Assembly: GCA_002071175.1 (NCBI GenBank)
Contig: MWER01000004.1
Location: 124,001-188,000, forward strand
Direction: 5' to 3'
Length of the DNA: 64,000 bases
DNA from: Bacteroidetes bacterium ADurb.Bin037
GTDB lineage: Bacteria > Bacteroidota > Bacteroidia > Bacteroidales > UBA932
Below, in pieces: positions 55,196 through 63,559 of the stretch. The notes under the pieces are model-generated. The model had not been told where the DNA came from. It was given only the letters and a program-made list of their open reading frames with translations, and made no database searches. Every line of letters begins with the position of its first letter. Positions within the stretch are counted from its first letter, which is position 1. Made by a program: the position numbers and the translations under genes.

Positions 55196-58100
55196 TCATT
55201 TTTTGGACTTGCTCTTGCCTTTTAATTCCTTTTTTTCTCCTTTTCTGCCAATATATTTCCATATATCATAAACAACAGGCGTGGAAATAGTAACAGAAGT
55301 AAAGGGACAGATAGCTACCCCGATGGCCAGTGCAACGGCAAATCCACGAATCACCTCTCCCCCGAATATGGCAATGGCCAGCAATACAACAAGTGTTGTG
55401 GCCCCCGTATTGACTGTACGGGACAAGGTGGAATTAAGCGCTTCATCTATATTTTCAGCAAGACCGCGTTTTGGATAAAGTGTCCTGTATTCGCGGATCC
55501 TGTCAAAAATAACTACCGTATCGTTGAGTGAATACCCTATAATCGTCAATATGGCCGCAATGAATTGTTGATCCACGTCCAGGTTAAAGGGCAGTATCCC
55601 CGTAAATATAGAGAAAAAGGACAGCACAAAAATGGTGTTGAAAATCAGAGATAAAAGTCCTCCGGTTCCCCATGACCAGTTGCGGAAACGGGCAGCAATA
55701 TAAAGGAAGATGGCAAGACAGGAAAGCAGGATGGCGATTACGGCATCCCGTTTTATATCGCTCGCTACCGTAGGTCCTACTTTTTCCGAACTGATTATCC
55801 CGTTCGGATTATTCAAGGTGGAAAGGAAATCCTCAAATGAAATAGGTGTCAGGAAAAATTCCTTGACGGCATTATATAACATTTCGTCTACTATGGCATC
55901 TGCTTCTGCACTTTCATCTTCGATCAGATACTTGGTAGTAACGCGCATCTGGCTGTTCCCGCCAAATTCCTTCACTTCAACCCCACCCTGGAAAGCTTCG
56001 GTTACATTTTCGCGTATCTCTTCCGCTGAAACTTCCTGGTCAAAGCGCAACACATAGGTCCTTCCCCCGGTAAAATCAACCCCATACGTAAATCCTTTCG
56101 TAAATATGAACACAAGTCCTATTACCATCAAAGAGATTGCAGTAATGTAAAAATACTTCCTGTTCTTGACAAATTTGATCTTGGTATGCTGCAGGAACTC
56201 ACGGGTGAGACTGTTGTCAAAAGAGATATGTTTATTTTTGGACAGACGTCTTTCTATCATTAACCTGGTAATGAATATGGAAGTCAGGAGCGAAGTGATG
56301 ATCCCAATAACGAGCGTTGTGGCAAATCCCTGTACGGGACCAGAACCGAAAAACATCAGGATAATCCCGGTAATAAGTGTGGTAATATTACCGTCCAGAA
56401 TAGCTGAATAAGCGTTCTTGTAGCCGTCGGCTACAGCCAATCGCACTGCCTTCCCGGCACGTATTTCTTCCTTGATTCGTTCGTATATGATCACGTTGGC
56501 ATCCACCGCCATCCCCATTGTCAGAACAATACCGGCAATCCCGGGCAATGTCAATACCGCCCCGAACGACACCAGTGTCCCAAAGAGGAATAACAGGTTC
56601 CCCAACAATGCTACCGAAGCAATAACCCCGGCCCTGTTGTAGAAAAATATCATATAGGCCAGTACCAGAAGGAACGCAAGGACGAAAGAAATCAAACCGG
56701 AACTGATGGAGTGTGATCCCAGGGACGGACCTACTATGCTTTCTTGTACGATACTGGTGGGAGCAGGCAATTTCCCTGATTTTAAGACGTTGGCCAAGTC
56801 ATCGGCTTCTTCTGATGAAAAATCGCCGGTGATCAATGAACGTCCCCCGGTAATCTCCGTATTTACTCTTGGAAAGGAATAAACCATATCATCCAGAACG
56901 ACGGCTATGCTTTTACCAATATTGTCTGCCGTCATCCTGGCCCAAATACGGGCACCTTCTGCGTTCATCCCCATGTCAACCGAAGGGTATCCGCCTCCCG
57001 TCTGATCAAATTGCTTGCGCGCATCGGTCACAACGCCTCCGTCAAGGGGAGCGCGCCCGTCACGTGTATTGGCCTTAATGGCTATCAATTCATAATAAAC
57101 TTCATTAGCCCTGGCCGGTTTAACAGACCACAAAGGACGCATGTCAACCGGGAGGACGGCCTGCACCTGTGGCAGGGCCAGCCAGGTGTTTATCAGGGCC
57201 GTATCACGGTAATGTGCCCGCCCTATACAAGGTCCGGGGCCCAACTGTCCATCGTAAATATTAGGATTAAGCACATTGAATAAGGGATTTTGCCTGGCCC
57301 ATGCAGCCATGTCTTCCGACAGGGAATCTTCTCTGGCTAATTGGGCAAGCAGGTCTTCTTCATCGGCTTCGACTTCTGTCTTGGCCTGCTCTTCTTCTGC
57401 AGAAACGGCCTTCATATCATCCAGGTAATCACGGAGGATCCTGTTGGCTTCTTCCAGAGCGGGATATATCTCGGAGTTTTCATAGGTTTCCCAGAACTCA
57501 AGGGATGCGGTCCCTTTAAGCAGATTTCGGACACGTTCCGGTTCCTTGATACCCGGCAATTCCACCAATATGCGTCCCGTTGTCCCCAAACGTTGGATAT
57601 TTGGCTGTGTGACCCCAAAGCGGTCAATACGGTTGCGCAACACATTAAATGAATTTGCCATGGCAGATTCGGCTTCCGTACGGATAATCCGGATAATTTC
57701 TTCATTTGAAGTTTCCGGCTTGATCCTTTCACGCAGATCGTACGTCCCGAATATCCTGGAAAGTCTATCCCCGGGAGCAACCTGTTCCCATGCCTGGGCA
57801 AATAATGTCACATAATCCGTACGGGATCCGGCTTTCACATTTTCGTTCGCCAGAAGGATTGCTTCGTTAAAAACGGGATCCTGGCTGTTGTCAGCCATGG
57901 CACGAATCAGGCTTTCGAGTTTTACCTCCATCATCACGTTCATTCCGCCTTTAAGGTCAAGTCCCAGGTTGATCTCTCTTTCCTTGACTTCCTTATAGGT
58001 GAATGACAGATATACTTTCTCCGAGGTTATGGAATCAATATAAAAGCTGTTTTTGGCATTCCTGAGCGAATCCAGGACAAAAGCCTGGTCAAGTTCGCTT

Positions 58101-58264
58101 ATGTTCTGATATTCAGATGTTTTTTGAAATTCAAGAACGGCCCTTTCGGCATAGTCGGCTGCCTTTCTTTCCTGAATCCTGGTTACCGCAGTGAAAGACA
58201 ACTGATAAATACAAGCTGCTGCGATGAGTAACATCACCAGACGGATGGCACCTTTACTTTGCAT
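55196..58264 (-). CDS. secDF: protein translocase SecDF (fused)
   Basis: A 1022-residue fusion of SecD and SecF, the proton-driven accessory of the SecYEG translocon. SecD: one N-terminal helix, a long periplasmic P1 domain, then five helices with TMGMAVDANVIIYERIKEE. SecF: VDFTGGRTYVLRF, then YSLNDTVVIFDRIREYR. The 100-residue insert near 285-325 is rich in Glu and Ala (EEEQAKTEVEADEEDLLAQL). C-terminal tail is Lys rich. The fusion is normal for Bacteroidota. Confidence 0.97.
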   Translation of the reverse strand: MQSKGAIRLVMLLIAAACIYQLSFTAVTRIQERKAADYAERAVLEFQKTSEYQNISELDQAFVLDSLRNAKNSFYIDSITSEKVYLSFTYKEVKEREINLGLDLKGGMNVMMEVKLESLIRAMADNSQDPVFNEAILLANENVKAGSRTDYVTLFAQAWEQVAPGDRLSRIFGTYDLRERIKPETSNEEIIRIIRTEAESAMANSFNVLRNRIDRFGVTQPNIQRLGTTGRILVELPGIKEPERVRNLLKGTASLEFWETYENSEIYPALEEANRILRDYLDDMKAVSAEEEQAKTEVEADEEDLLAQLAREDSLSEDMAAWARQNPLFNVLNPNIYDGQLGPGPCIGRAHYRDTALINTWLALPQVQAVLPVDMRPLWSVKPARANEVYYELIAIKANTRDGRAPLDGGVVTDARKQFDQTGGGYPSVDMGMNAEGARIWARMTADNIGKSIAVVLDDMVYSFPRVNTEITGGRSLITGDFSSEEADDLANVLKSGKLPAPTSIVQESIVGPSLGSHSISSGLISFVLAFLLVLAYMIFFYNRAGVIASVALLGNLLFLFGTLVSFGAVLTLPGIAGIVLTMGMAVDANVIIYERIKEEIRAGKAVRLAVADGYKNAYSAILDGNITTLITGIILMFFGSGPVQGFATTLVIGIITSLLTSIFITRLMIERRLSKNKHISFDNSLTREFLQHTKIKFVKNRKYFYITAISLMVIGLVFIFTKGFTYGVDFTGGRTYVLRFDQEVSAEEIRENVTEAFQGGVEVKEFGGNSQMRVTTKYLIEDESAEADAIVDEMLYNAVKEFFLTPISFEDFLSTLNNPNGIISSEKVGPTVASDIKRDAVIAILLSCLAIFLYIAARFRNWSWGTGGLLSLIFNTIFVLSFFSIFTGILPFNLDVDQQFIAAILTIIGYSLNDTVVIFDRIREYRTLYPKRGLAENIDEALNSTLSRTVNTGATTLVVLLAIAIFGGEVIRGFAVALAIGVAICPFTSVTISTPVVYDIWKYIGRKGEKKELKGKSKSKK

Positions 58265-58309
58265 AATCTAATTATTTATAAATTTGTATAAGTCAGGTAA
58301 AATAGGGTG

Positions 58310-58317
58310 CAAATGTA
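58310..58317 (-). promoter_or_regulatory. -7 box of secDF
   Basis: TACATTTG on the minus strand, 45 nt before the ATG at 58264: the longest predicted leader among the clear boxes. Confidence 0.5.
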
Positions 58318-58337
58318 ATATTTTTTCCCTAATTAAT

Positions 58338-58345
58338 TAACTTTG
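58338..58345 (+). promoter_or_regulatory. -7 box of the SPOR/PD40-nfeD-floA operon
   Basis: TAACTTTG, 20 nt before the ATG at 58366. Confidence 0.55.
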
Positions 58346-58365
58346 TAGTTCGCATTTGCCCCATT

Positions 58366-60312
58366 ATGGTTAATAAACTTCTCATAAAAGCATGTTTGAT
58401 CGCGGGTCTTCTGTTTCCCGCATCTGTTTTATATGCCCAACTATCACCTGCCGATGCATTGTTTAGGGAAGGAGAACGGCTTAGAAAAGCGTATGAATTT
58501 GAGAGGGCAAAGGAAGCTTTTATCCGGGCAACAAGCTTGTCCAATGACTCTTTGTTGATTGCACAGGCGGAGCAACGCCGTGTCCTGTGCGAAAATGGAA
58601 TGATCCTGAGCAATTATATCGTAAGACCCCTTGTATTGGGACGTACCGTGATACCGCTTCATGATTTTGTACTGCATTATGACCTTGCCCCGTCGGGCTC
58701 CTGGGTATTCCCTCCCTTGCAACTCCTTGCATTTGTCAATGATGACGGCCAGAAGCGTCAGCCCATGCTATACAGGCAATCCCTGGACCGGCTAGTCTTT
58801 GCTGCCCGTGACACAACCCTGGGAACGGGATGGGATATTTACATGATTTGCAAGAAAGACACGCTCAGTAGCCGTATAACATATTGGGATCCGCCTGTTC
58901 GCCTGGGACCAGGGATAAATACTTCCGGTAATGAGGTATACCCCGTTTTGAGTGCCGATGGAAACACCCTTTTTTTCAGTTCTGACGGCCTTGCGGGAAT
59001 GGGAGACAGAGATCTGTTCACAAGTTCCTGGAACAGCGAACTGCAACAATGGGAACCAGCTCAAAATATGGGTATTCCTTTTTCTTCCACTTCAGACGAT
59101 CTGCTATATATTCTTTCGGACGATCCCGGATACTTCTACTTTGCTTCGGACAGGGCCGCACCTAAAGACTCCCTGATTTTATATAAGGTGGAATATGAAA
59201 GTTCACCGGTAAAGATCAAACCTTCATCGGTACAGGAATTGCAGCAGATCGCCTCTCTCCCGCCGCCGCACCTGAAACTTACATCCCCGAAGGAGGAAAC
59301 GACCCACGAAACGGCAAGACAACTCGTCCATGATACGTTGTTGCAGGAAACGCGCCAGGCAATTGCACATTATGCAGATTTGATCGGGACTGTGAGGAAC
59401 TTCACAGATCAGGTAACGGGACATGAATGGAGACTGGATAGTCTGAGAAGGCTCTACGGATCGCTGTCAAGAGAAGAAGACCGGCTGGTCATTGCCAACA
59501 CTATAAGGGAAGAGGAAATCATCTTGATGGAATTGCAACAATCCCTGCGTGATGCCCGTAAATCTGCCCAATCAATAGAAGACCTGTTCCTTTCGCACGG
59601 TGTTTTGCCCCCTGTGGCAACACCTGCTTCCACACAGCCCGCTCCGGCTCATGATCCCCCGCAACAGGAAGCTCCCTTCAATCCCGTCAGACAAAAATAC
59701 GTTAATCTTGAAAATCACATATTTGAAGCCCCTGTTCCCGTAATACCGCCGGTTGATCTTACATTCCGTATTGAAAAAGAATCCGTGATCGTTCCCTGGG
59801 AGAATGAACCCAAAGGATTATATTACCGCATACAATTGTTTACTGTTGTAAGAAAGGCCGTACCCGGCCAGTTAAAAGGTATCTGCCCGGTGTTTGAAGT
59901 GAGGGCAGGCAGTCGCTATGTCTATTATGCAGGTCAGTTCAATAGCTATGCAGATGCCTCTAAAGCACTTACTTTAGTTAAAAAACAAAATATTTCCGGG
60001 GCCATAATTGTGGCTTATTACCAAGGTAAATCCATCTCTGTGCAGGAAGGACGGCGAAGGGAAGCACAAAACAAAACGGCCCCAGAAGGGATAAAAGCAT
60101 TCCAGGTATATCTGGGAAGTAATGAAATACCTCCCGGGCTCGTTTCCCTGGTAAATGAGTTTTCGGATAAGGATATTATTAGGGTCATTGCCGGCACCGG
60201 TGCCGATTATTTCATTGGTCCCTTCAATTCTATGGAGGAGGCACAGGCTCTTGCAGCAGCCCTCCAGGAAAAAGGATACGTAAATGTAACCGTTCAACCC
60301 GTCACTAAATAA
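58366..60312 (+). CDS. exported TPR / PD40 / double SPOR protein
   Basis: A 648-residue periplasmic protein. Signal peptide about 1-25. One TPR-like hairpin (LRKAYEFERAKEAFIRATSL) is followed by PD40 propeller blades (YPVLSADGNTLFFSSDGLAG and YFYFASDRAA), a coiled-coil-like helical part at about 320-410, a proline-rich linker, and two SPOR-like repeats: YYRIQLFT with YYAGQFNSYADASKAL, then FQVYLG with DYFIGPFNSMEEAQALA. SPOR domains bind denuded peptidoglycan. PorE-like proteins also combine TPR and PD40, but this one lacks an OmpA domain. A cell-wall or division role is inferred. Upstream of nfeD and floA. Confidence 0.75.
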   Translation: MVNKLLIKACLIAGLLFPASVLYAQLSPADALFREGERLRKAYEFERAKEAFIRATSLSNDSLLIAQAEQRRVLCENGMILSNYIVRPLVLGRTVIPLHDFVLHYDLAPSGSWVFPPLQLLAFVNDDGQKRQPMLYRQSLDRLVFAARDTTLGTGWDIYMICKKDTLSSRITYWDPPVRLGPGINTSGNEVYPVLSADGNTLFFSSDGLAGMGDRDLFTSSWNSELQQWEPAQNMGIPFSSTSDDLLYILSDDPGYFYFASDRAAPKDSLILYKVEYESSPVKIKPSSVQELQQIASLPPPHLKLTSPKEETTHETARQLVHDTLLQETRQAIAHYADLIGTVRNFTDQVTGHEWRLDSLRRLYGSLSREEDRLVIANTIREEEIILMELQQSLRDARKSAQSIEDLFLSHGVLPPVATPASTQPAPAHDPPQQEAPFNPVRQKYVNLENHIFEAPVPVIPPVDLTFRIEKESVIVPWENEPKGLYYRIQLFTVVRKAVPGQLKGICPVFEVRAGSRYVYYAGQFNSYADASKALTLVKKQNISGAIIVAYYQGKSISVQEGRRREAQNKTAPEGIKAFQVYLGSNEIPPGLVSLVNEFSDKDIIRVIAGTGADYFIGPFNSMEEAQALAAALQEKGYVNVTVQPVTK

Positions 60313-60326
60313 AACAATAATATAAT

Positions 60327-60803
60327 ATGGGAATAGGTTTAATCATAACACTCATAATCATAGGCCTTCTGCTACTGATAGCCGAAATGGTTATCCTTCC
60401 GGGATTCGGTATAGCCGGCATCCTGGGGCTGGCAAGCTTCATTGGTGCCATAGTGGCAGCTTTCGTACAATTCGGAAATACAGTCGGTTTTCTTTTTTTG
60501 TTCGGATCCTTGATCCTGTGCGGTGTTCTGGTGTTTTTTGCCCTGCGCTCCAAAACGTGGCGCAAAATCACCCTTAAGCACAATATTGAAGAAAAAGCCA
60601 TTCCCTCCCCGGAAGACAAAGGCATTACCGTGGGTATGGAAGGGATCAGCCTGACACGCCTGAACCCTGCCGGCAACGGCCGCTTTGGAAATATTACGGT
60701 AGAAGTCCGTTCATCCCAGGGGCTCATTCAGCCCAAAACACCCATCAGGGTCGTCTATATTGAGGGATTGAGTATCTTTGTGTCTCCTATTGAAAACATC
60801 TAA
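60327..60803 (+). CDS. short NfeD-like membrane protein
   Basis: A 158-residue protein with about four N-terminal helices ([20 protein letters not shown], then [20 protein letters not shown]) and a C-terminal OB-fold-like domain beginning [18 protein letters not shown]. This is the truncated NfeD without the ClpP-like protease domain that regularly pairs with flotillins. 11 bp before floA. Confidence 0.9.
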   Translation: MGIGLIITLIIIGLLLLIAEMVILPGFGIAGILGLASFIGAIVAAFVQFGNTVGFLFLFGSLILCGVLVFFALRSKTWRKITLKHNIEEKAIPSPEDKGITVGMEGISLTRLNPAGNGRFGNITVEVRSSQGLIQPKTPIRVVYIEGLSIFVSPIENI

Positions 60804-60814
60804 AAGAAAATATT

Positions 60815-61771
60815 ATGTCAAGTGCAGCTGCAACGTTAATTTGGATAGCCATCGGGATCGTTGGTTTATTCATCCTTTTATGGTTCTTCCCCATTACTTT
60901 ATGGTTCCAGGCTTTGATTTCCGGAGTACGGGTCAGTCTGATACAATTGGTACTGATGCGATGGAGAAAAGTTCCCCCAAGCACCATTGTCATGGCAATG
61001 GTCACCGGCACAAAAGCCGGTTTAACGCTTGATGTGAATGCCCTGGAAGCACACTATCTGGCTAAGGGAAATGTAACTAAAGTAGTAAACGCTCTGATCT
61101 CAGCCGACAAAGCCAATATCCCCCTGGACTTTAAAATGGCGGCAGCCATTGACCTGGCCGGACGTGACGTGTTTGAGGCAGTACAAATGTCTGTAAATCC
61201 CAGAGTGATCAACACCCCACCCGTGTCTGCTGTAGCCAAGGACGGCATCCAACTCATAGCCAAGGCACGTGTAACGGTACGGGCCAACATCAAACAACTG
61301 GTGGGAGGGGCCGGTGAAGAAACGGTTCTGGCCCGTGTGGGCGAAGGGATCGTTTCGAGTATAGGATCGTCTAATTCCCATAAGTCAGTCCTGGAAAATC
61401 CCGACTATATTTCCAAGGTTGTTTTGGAAAAAGGCCTTGATTCTGGAACTGCCTTTGAAATCCTTTCCATTGATATTGCCGACATAGACGTAGGGAAGAA
61501 TATCGGGGCCGTCTTGCAAATGGACCAGGCCAATGCCGATAAGAATATTGCCCAGGCCCGTGCTGAAGAACGCCGTGCCATGGCTGTTGCCCTGGAACAG
61601 GAAATGAAGGCCGCAGCTCAGGAGGCCCGCGCCAAAGTCATCCTGGCTGAAGCCGAGATCCCTTTGGCTATGGCAGAAGCTTTCCGCAAAGGCAACATCG
61701 GTATCATGGATTATTACCGGATGAAGAACATCCAGGCCGACACCGATATGCGCGAGCAGATCGCTAAATAA
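60815..61771 (+). CDS. floA: flotillin-like protein FloA
   Basis: A 318-residue scaffold of functional membrane microdomains. An N-terminal membrane hairpin ([20 protein letters not shown]) precedes the SPFH domain ([39 protein letters not shown]) and a Glu/Ala-rich coiled coil ([20 protein letters not shown]). It is adjacent to NfeD as expected. A tRNA-Ser gene follows. Confidence 0.94.
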   Translation: MSSAAATLIWIAIGIVGLFILLWFFPITLWFQALISGVRVSLIQLVLMRWRKVPPSTIVMAMVTGTKAGLTLDVNALEAHYLAKGNVTKVVNALISADKANIPLDFKMAAAIDLAGRDVFEAVQMSVNPRVINTPPVSAVAKDGIQLIAKARVTVRANIKQLVGGAGEETVLARVGEGIVSSIGSSNSHKSVLENPDYISKVVLEKGLDSGTAFEILSIDIADIDVGKNIGAVLQMDQANADKNIAQARAEERRAMAVALEQEMKAAAQEARAKVILAEAEIPLAMAEAFRKGNIGIMDYYRMKNIQADTDMREQIAK

Positions 61772-61842
61772 TAAGAAGGCATCCCTGACTTGCAATGCCC
61801 GGCCGGACAGAAAAGTCTTTATGGATTGTAAAATAAATTATA

Positions 61843-61850
61843 TACCTTTG
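61843..61850 (+). promoter_or_regulatory. -7 box of tRNA-Ser
   Basis: TACCTTTG followed by CACT, 22 nt before the tRNA. Confidence 0.6.
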
Positions 61851-61872
61851 CACTCCCTAAAAGTAAAGGTTT

Positions 61873-61962
61873 GGTGAGGTGGGTGAGTGGCTGAAACCAT
61901 CAGTTTGCTAAACTGACGTACTCGCGAGGGTATCGGGGGTTCGAATCCCCCCCTCACCGCCA
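61873..61962 (+). tRNA. tRNA-Ser (anticodon GCU)
   Basis: Class II tRNA with a long variable arm (GTACTCGCGAGGGTATC region). Acceptor GGTGAGG pairs with CCTCACC; the anticodon stem is TCAGT/ACTGA with loop TTGCTAA, giving GCT. The discriminator G is followed by an encoded CCA, unlike the other three tRNAs here. Confidence 0.94.
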
Positions 61963-61976
61963 AGAAAAACAGTAAC

Positions 61977-62011
61977 GACCGTCCGAATTTGCTTGAGACG
62001 GTCTTTTTTTT
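61977..62011 (+). terminator. rho-independent terminator of tRNA-Ser
   Basis: Stem GACCGTC/GACGGTC with a 13 nt loop, followed by eight T. Confidence 0.85.
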
Positions 62012-62224
62012 GCTCTTATTACTACTGCAGGCAACAGCTTCGATTTTGGCAGAAAAGGAGAAGGAACCCTATCGTACCATATTTTCAGACAAAACCACAA
62101 ACCTCTGCTAATAAGTTATTTAAAAAATCTCTGTCGGATTTTGGCGTAGTAGGTTTCATCTCCCGTGCCTTCTGGCATATTATGTGTAATTCTAATGTTT
62201 TCAAACTAATAAGAAAACACTGCT
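62012..62224. other. non-coding gap before the superoxide dismutase gene
   Basis: 213 bp with no gene I can support, no clean TAnnTTTG box, no repeat and no recognisable att site. In a window where most gaps are below 100 bp this is the longest unexplained stretch. It may be an untranslated leader or regulatory region for the next gene. Confidence 0.4.
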
Positions 62225-62941
62225 ATGAAAACATTACAACTAACGCTTACCCTAATCCTGGCCGGATTAACGGGTCTGCCATACAGCCTGGGGGCTCAGA
62301 CCGCTCCCCGGATCGCATCTCAACATTTTGTTTTCCAACCCCTTCCCTATGCTTACGACGCATTGGAACCTTACATAGACGCCATGACCATGGAGATCCA
62401 TTACAGTCGTCATCACCGGGCGTATTACAACAATTTCATTAAGGCCGTGGAAGGAACGGAAATGACAACGATGCCCATTGAGGACATTTTTGCCAATATC
62501 AGTAAATATCCTGCAGCCGTCCGTAACAATGGCGGTGGTTATTACAATCATACCCTTTTCTGGGAAAACATGACCCCTTCGGGTGCAGATAAACCCTCCG
62601 GAAAACTCGCCAAAGCCATTGATAAGACCTTCGGATCACTTGCCGAAATGAAAACGGCTTTTGCCGCTGCCGGTGCCACCCGTTTTGGTAGCGGCTGGGC
62701 ATGGCTGAGCCTGGACGCCGGGGGCAATTTGTTTATTAGCTCGACACCCAATCAGGACAACCCCCTGATGGATGTGGTTGAGAGAAGGGGTATTCCCCTG
62801 CTGGGAATAGATGTTTGGGAACACGCCTATTACCTGAAATATCAAAACAAAAGGGCAGACTATATAGATGCTTTCTGGAACGTAATCAACTGGAAAGAAG
62901 TCGAAGAAAGATACGAAAAAGCTCTGAAATATATTAAATAG
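62225..62941 (+). CDS. superoxide dismutase (Fe/Mn family) with signal peptide
   Basis: A 238-residue dismutase carrying an N-terminal signal peptide (about 1-24, ending SLGAQ), so it should act outside the cytoplasm. Metal ligands are H59, H109, D196 and H200. The pair G105 and Q177 (in TPNQDNPL) is the arrangement of Mn-type enzymes; a cambialistic metal use is possible. Stand-alone gene between two tRNA loci. Confidence 0.93.
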   Translation: MKTLQLTLTLILAGLTGLPYSLGAQTAPRIASQHFVFQPLPYAYDALEPYIDAMTMEIHYSRHHRAYYNNFIKAVEGTEMTTMPIEDIFANISKYPAAVRNNGGGYYNHTLFWENMTPSGADKPSGKLAKAIDKTFGSLAEMKTAFAAAGATRFGSGWAWLSLDAGGNLFISSTPNQDNPLMDVVERRGIPLLGIDVWEHAYYLKYQNKRADYIDAFWNVINWKEVEERYEKALKYIK

Positions 62942-62952
62942 AAAAAAATCCC

Positions 62953-62960
62953 TATCTTCG
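62953..62960 (+). promoter_or_regulatory. -7 box of tRNA-Pro
   Basis: TATCTTCG followed by CAGC, 14 nt before the tRNA; the TTCG variant also stands before the GH95-like gene. Confidence 0.5.
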
Positions 62961-62974
62961 CAGCCCAAACTTGG

Positions 62975-63048
62975 CGGGGTGTGGCGCAGTTGGCTAGCGT
63001 GCCTGCTTTGGGAGCAGGTGGTCGTCCGTTCGAGTCGGACCACCCCGA
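62975..63048 (+). tRNA. tRNA-Pro (anticodon UGG)
   Basis: A 74 nt cloverleaf: acceptor CGGGGTG/CACCCCG, anticodon stem CCTGC/GCAGG with loop TTTGGGA giving TGG, T arm with GTTCGAGTC. No encoded CCA. Confidence 0.95.
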
Positions 63049-63052
63049 CTAC

Positions 63053-63085
63053 AAAAACCGGGTTAATTTGCCCGGTTTTTTGTTT
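63053..63085 (+). terminator. rho-independent terminator of tRNA-Pro
   Basis: Stem AAAAACCGGG with CCCGGTTTTT around a short TTAATTTG loop, ending in T. Confidence 0.85.
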
Positions 63086-63127
63086 ATTCACCTTTTAGTA
63101 AATCTTATATCTACTTCTTTCTTTTGT

Positions 63128-63135
63128 TATCTTTG
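63128..63135 (+). promoter_or_regulatory. -7 box of the DUF134-udg operon
   Basis: TATCTTTG followed by TGTA and the ATG at 63140 (4 nt spacing), a leaderless candidate. Confidence 0.65.
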
Positions 63136-63139
63136 TGTA

Positions 63140-63559
63140 ATGCCAAACAGAAAAAGACGCCGGCGAATGTCAGCCTTACCTCCTATGGAAGGTTACCGTC
63201 CTTATGGGATCTCAAGAAAGAACCGGGGTTCGGTCGATTTGTTATTTGAAGAGTATGAGGCCATTCGGCTGGCTGACTATGAGAATTTGACTCAGGAGGA
63301 AGCGGCGCAGCGCATGAATATATCCCGCCCGACCTTCACCCGTCTGTATGACAAGGCACGTAAAACCATTGCCCGCGCCTTCATTGAAAGCAAAAGCATT
63401 GTGATCCGGGGCGGAGACTATGAAATTGACAATCATTGGTACCGTTGCCGCCATTGCCGCCAAGTGAATTATTCTCCGGATCCTGTTGATAATTGTAAGA
63501 ATTGTCATTCAGAGGACATTTTATCGTTGAATGAACAATCGTCCGGATCATACAAATGA
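63140..63559 (+). CDS. DUF134 (UPF0251) DNA-binding protein with C-terminal zinc ribbon
   Basis: A 139-residue protein. The DUF134 core is clear: an N-terminal basic segment (MPNRKRRRRMSALPPMEGYR), then a sigma-70 region-4-like helix-turn-helix (LTQEEAAQRMNISRPTFTRL) and KTIARAFIESKSIVIRGGDY. The N-terminal cysteines common in the family are absent. Instead a C-terminal extension has two CxxC pairs (CRHC and CKNC) 18 residues apart, a probable zinc ribbon. Likely a small transcription regulator. Its stop overlaps the UDG start by 4 bp. Confidence 0.85.
   Translation: MPNRKRRRRMSALPPMEGYRPYGISRKNRGSVDLLFEEYEAIRLADYENLTQEEAAQRMNISRPTFTRLYDKARKTIARAFIESKSIVIRGGDYEIDNHWYRCRHCRQVNYSPDPVDNCKNCHSEDILSLNEQSSGSYK

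Noticed and set aside
62012..62160. Short minus-strand reading frame ahead of the SOD gene
   Set aside because: About 24 codons ended by TGA, without homology signs; likely chance.
61873..62224. Integrated element or att site at tRNA-Ser
   Set aside because: No integrase gene and no repeat of the tRNA 3' end was found downstream; the gap is only 213 bp.
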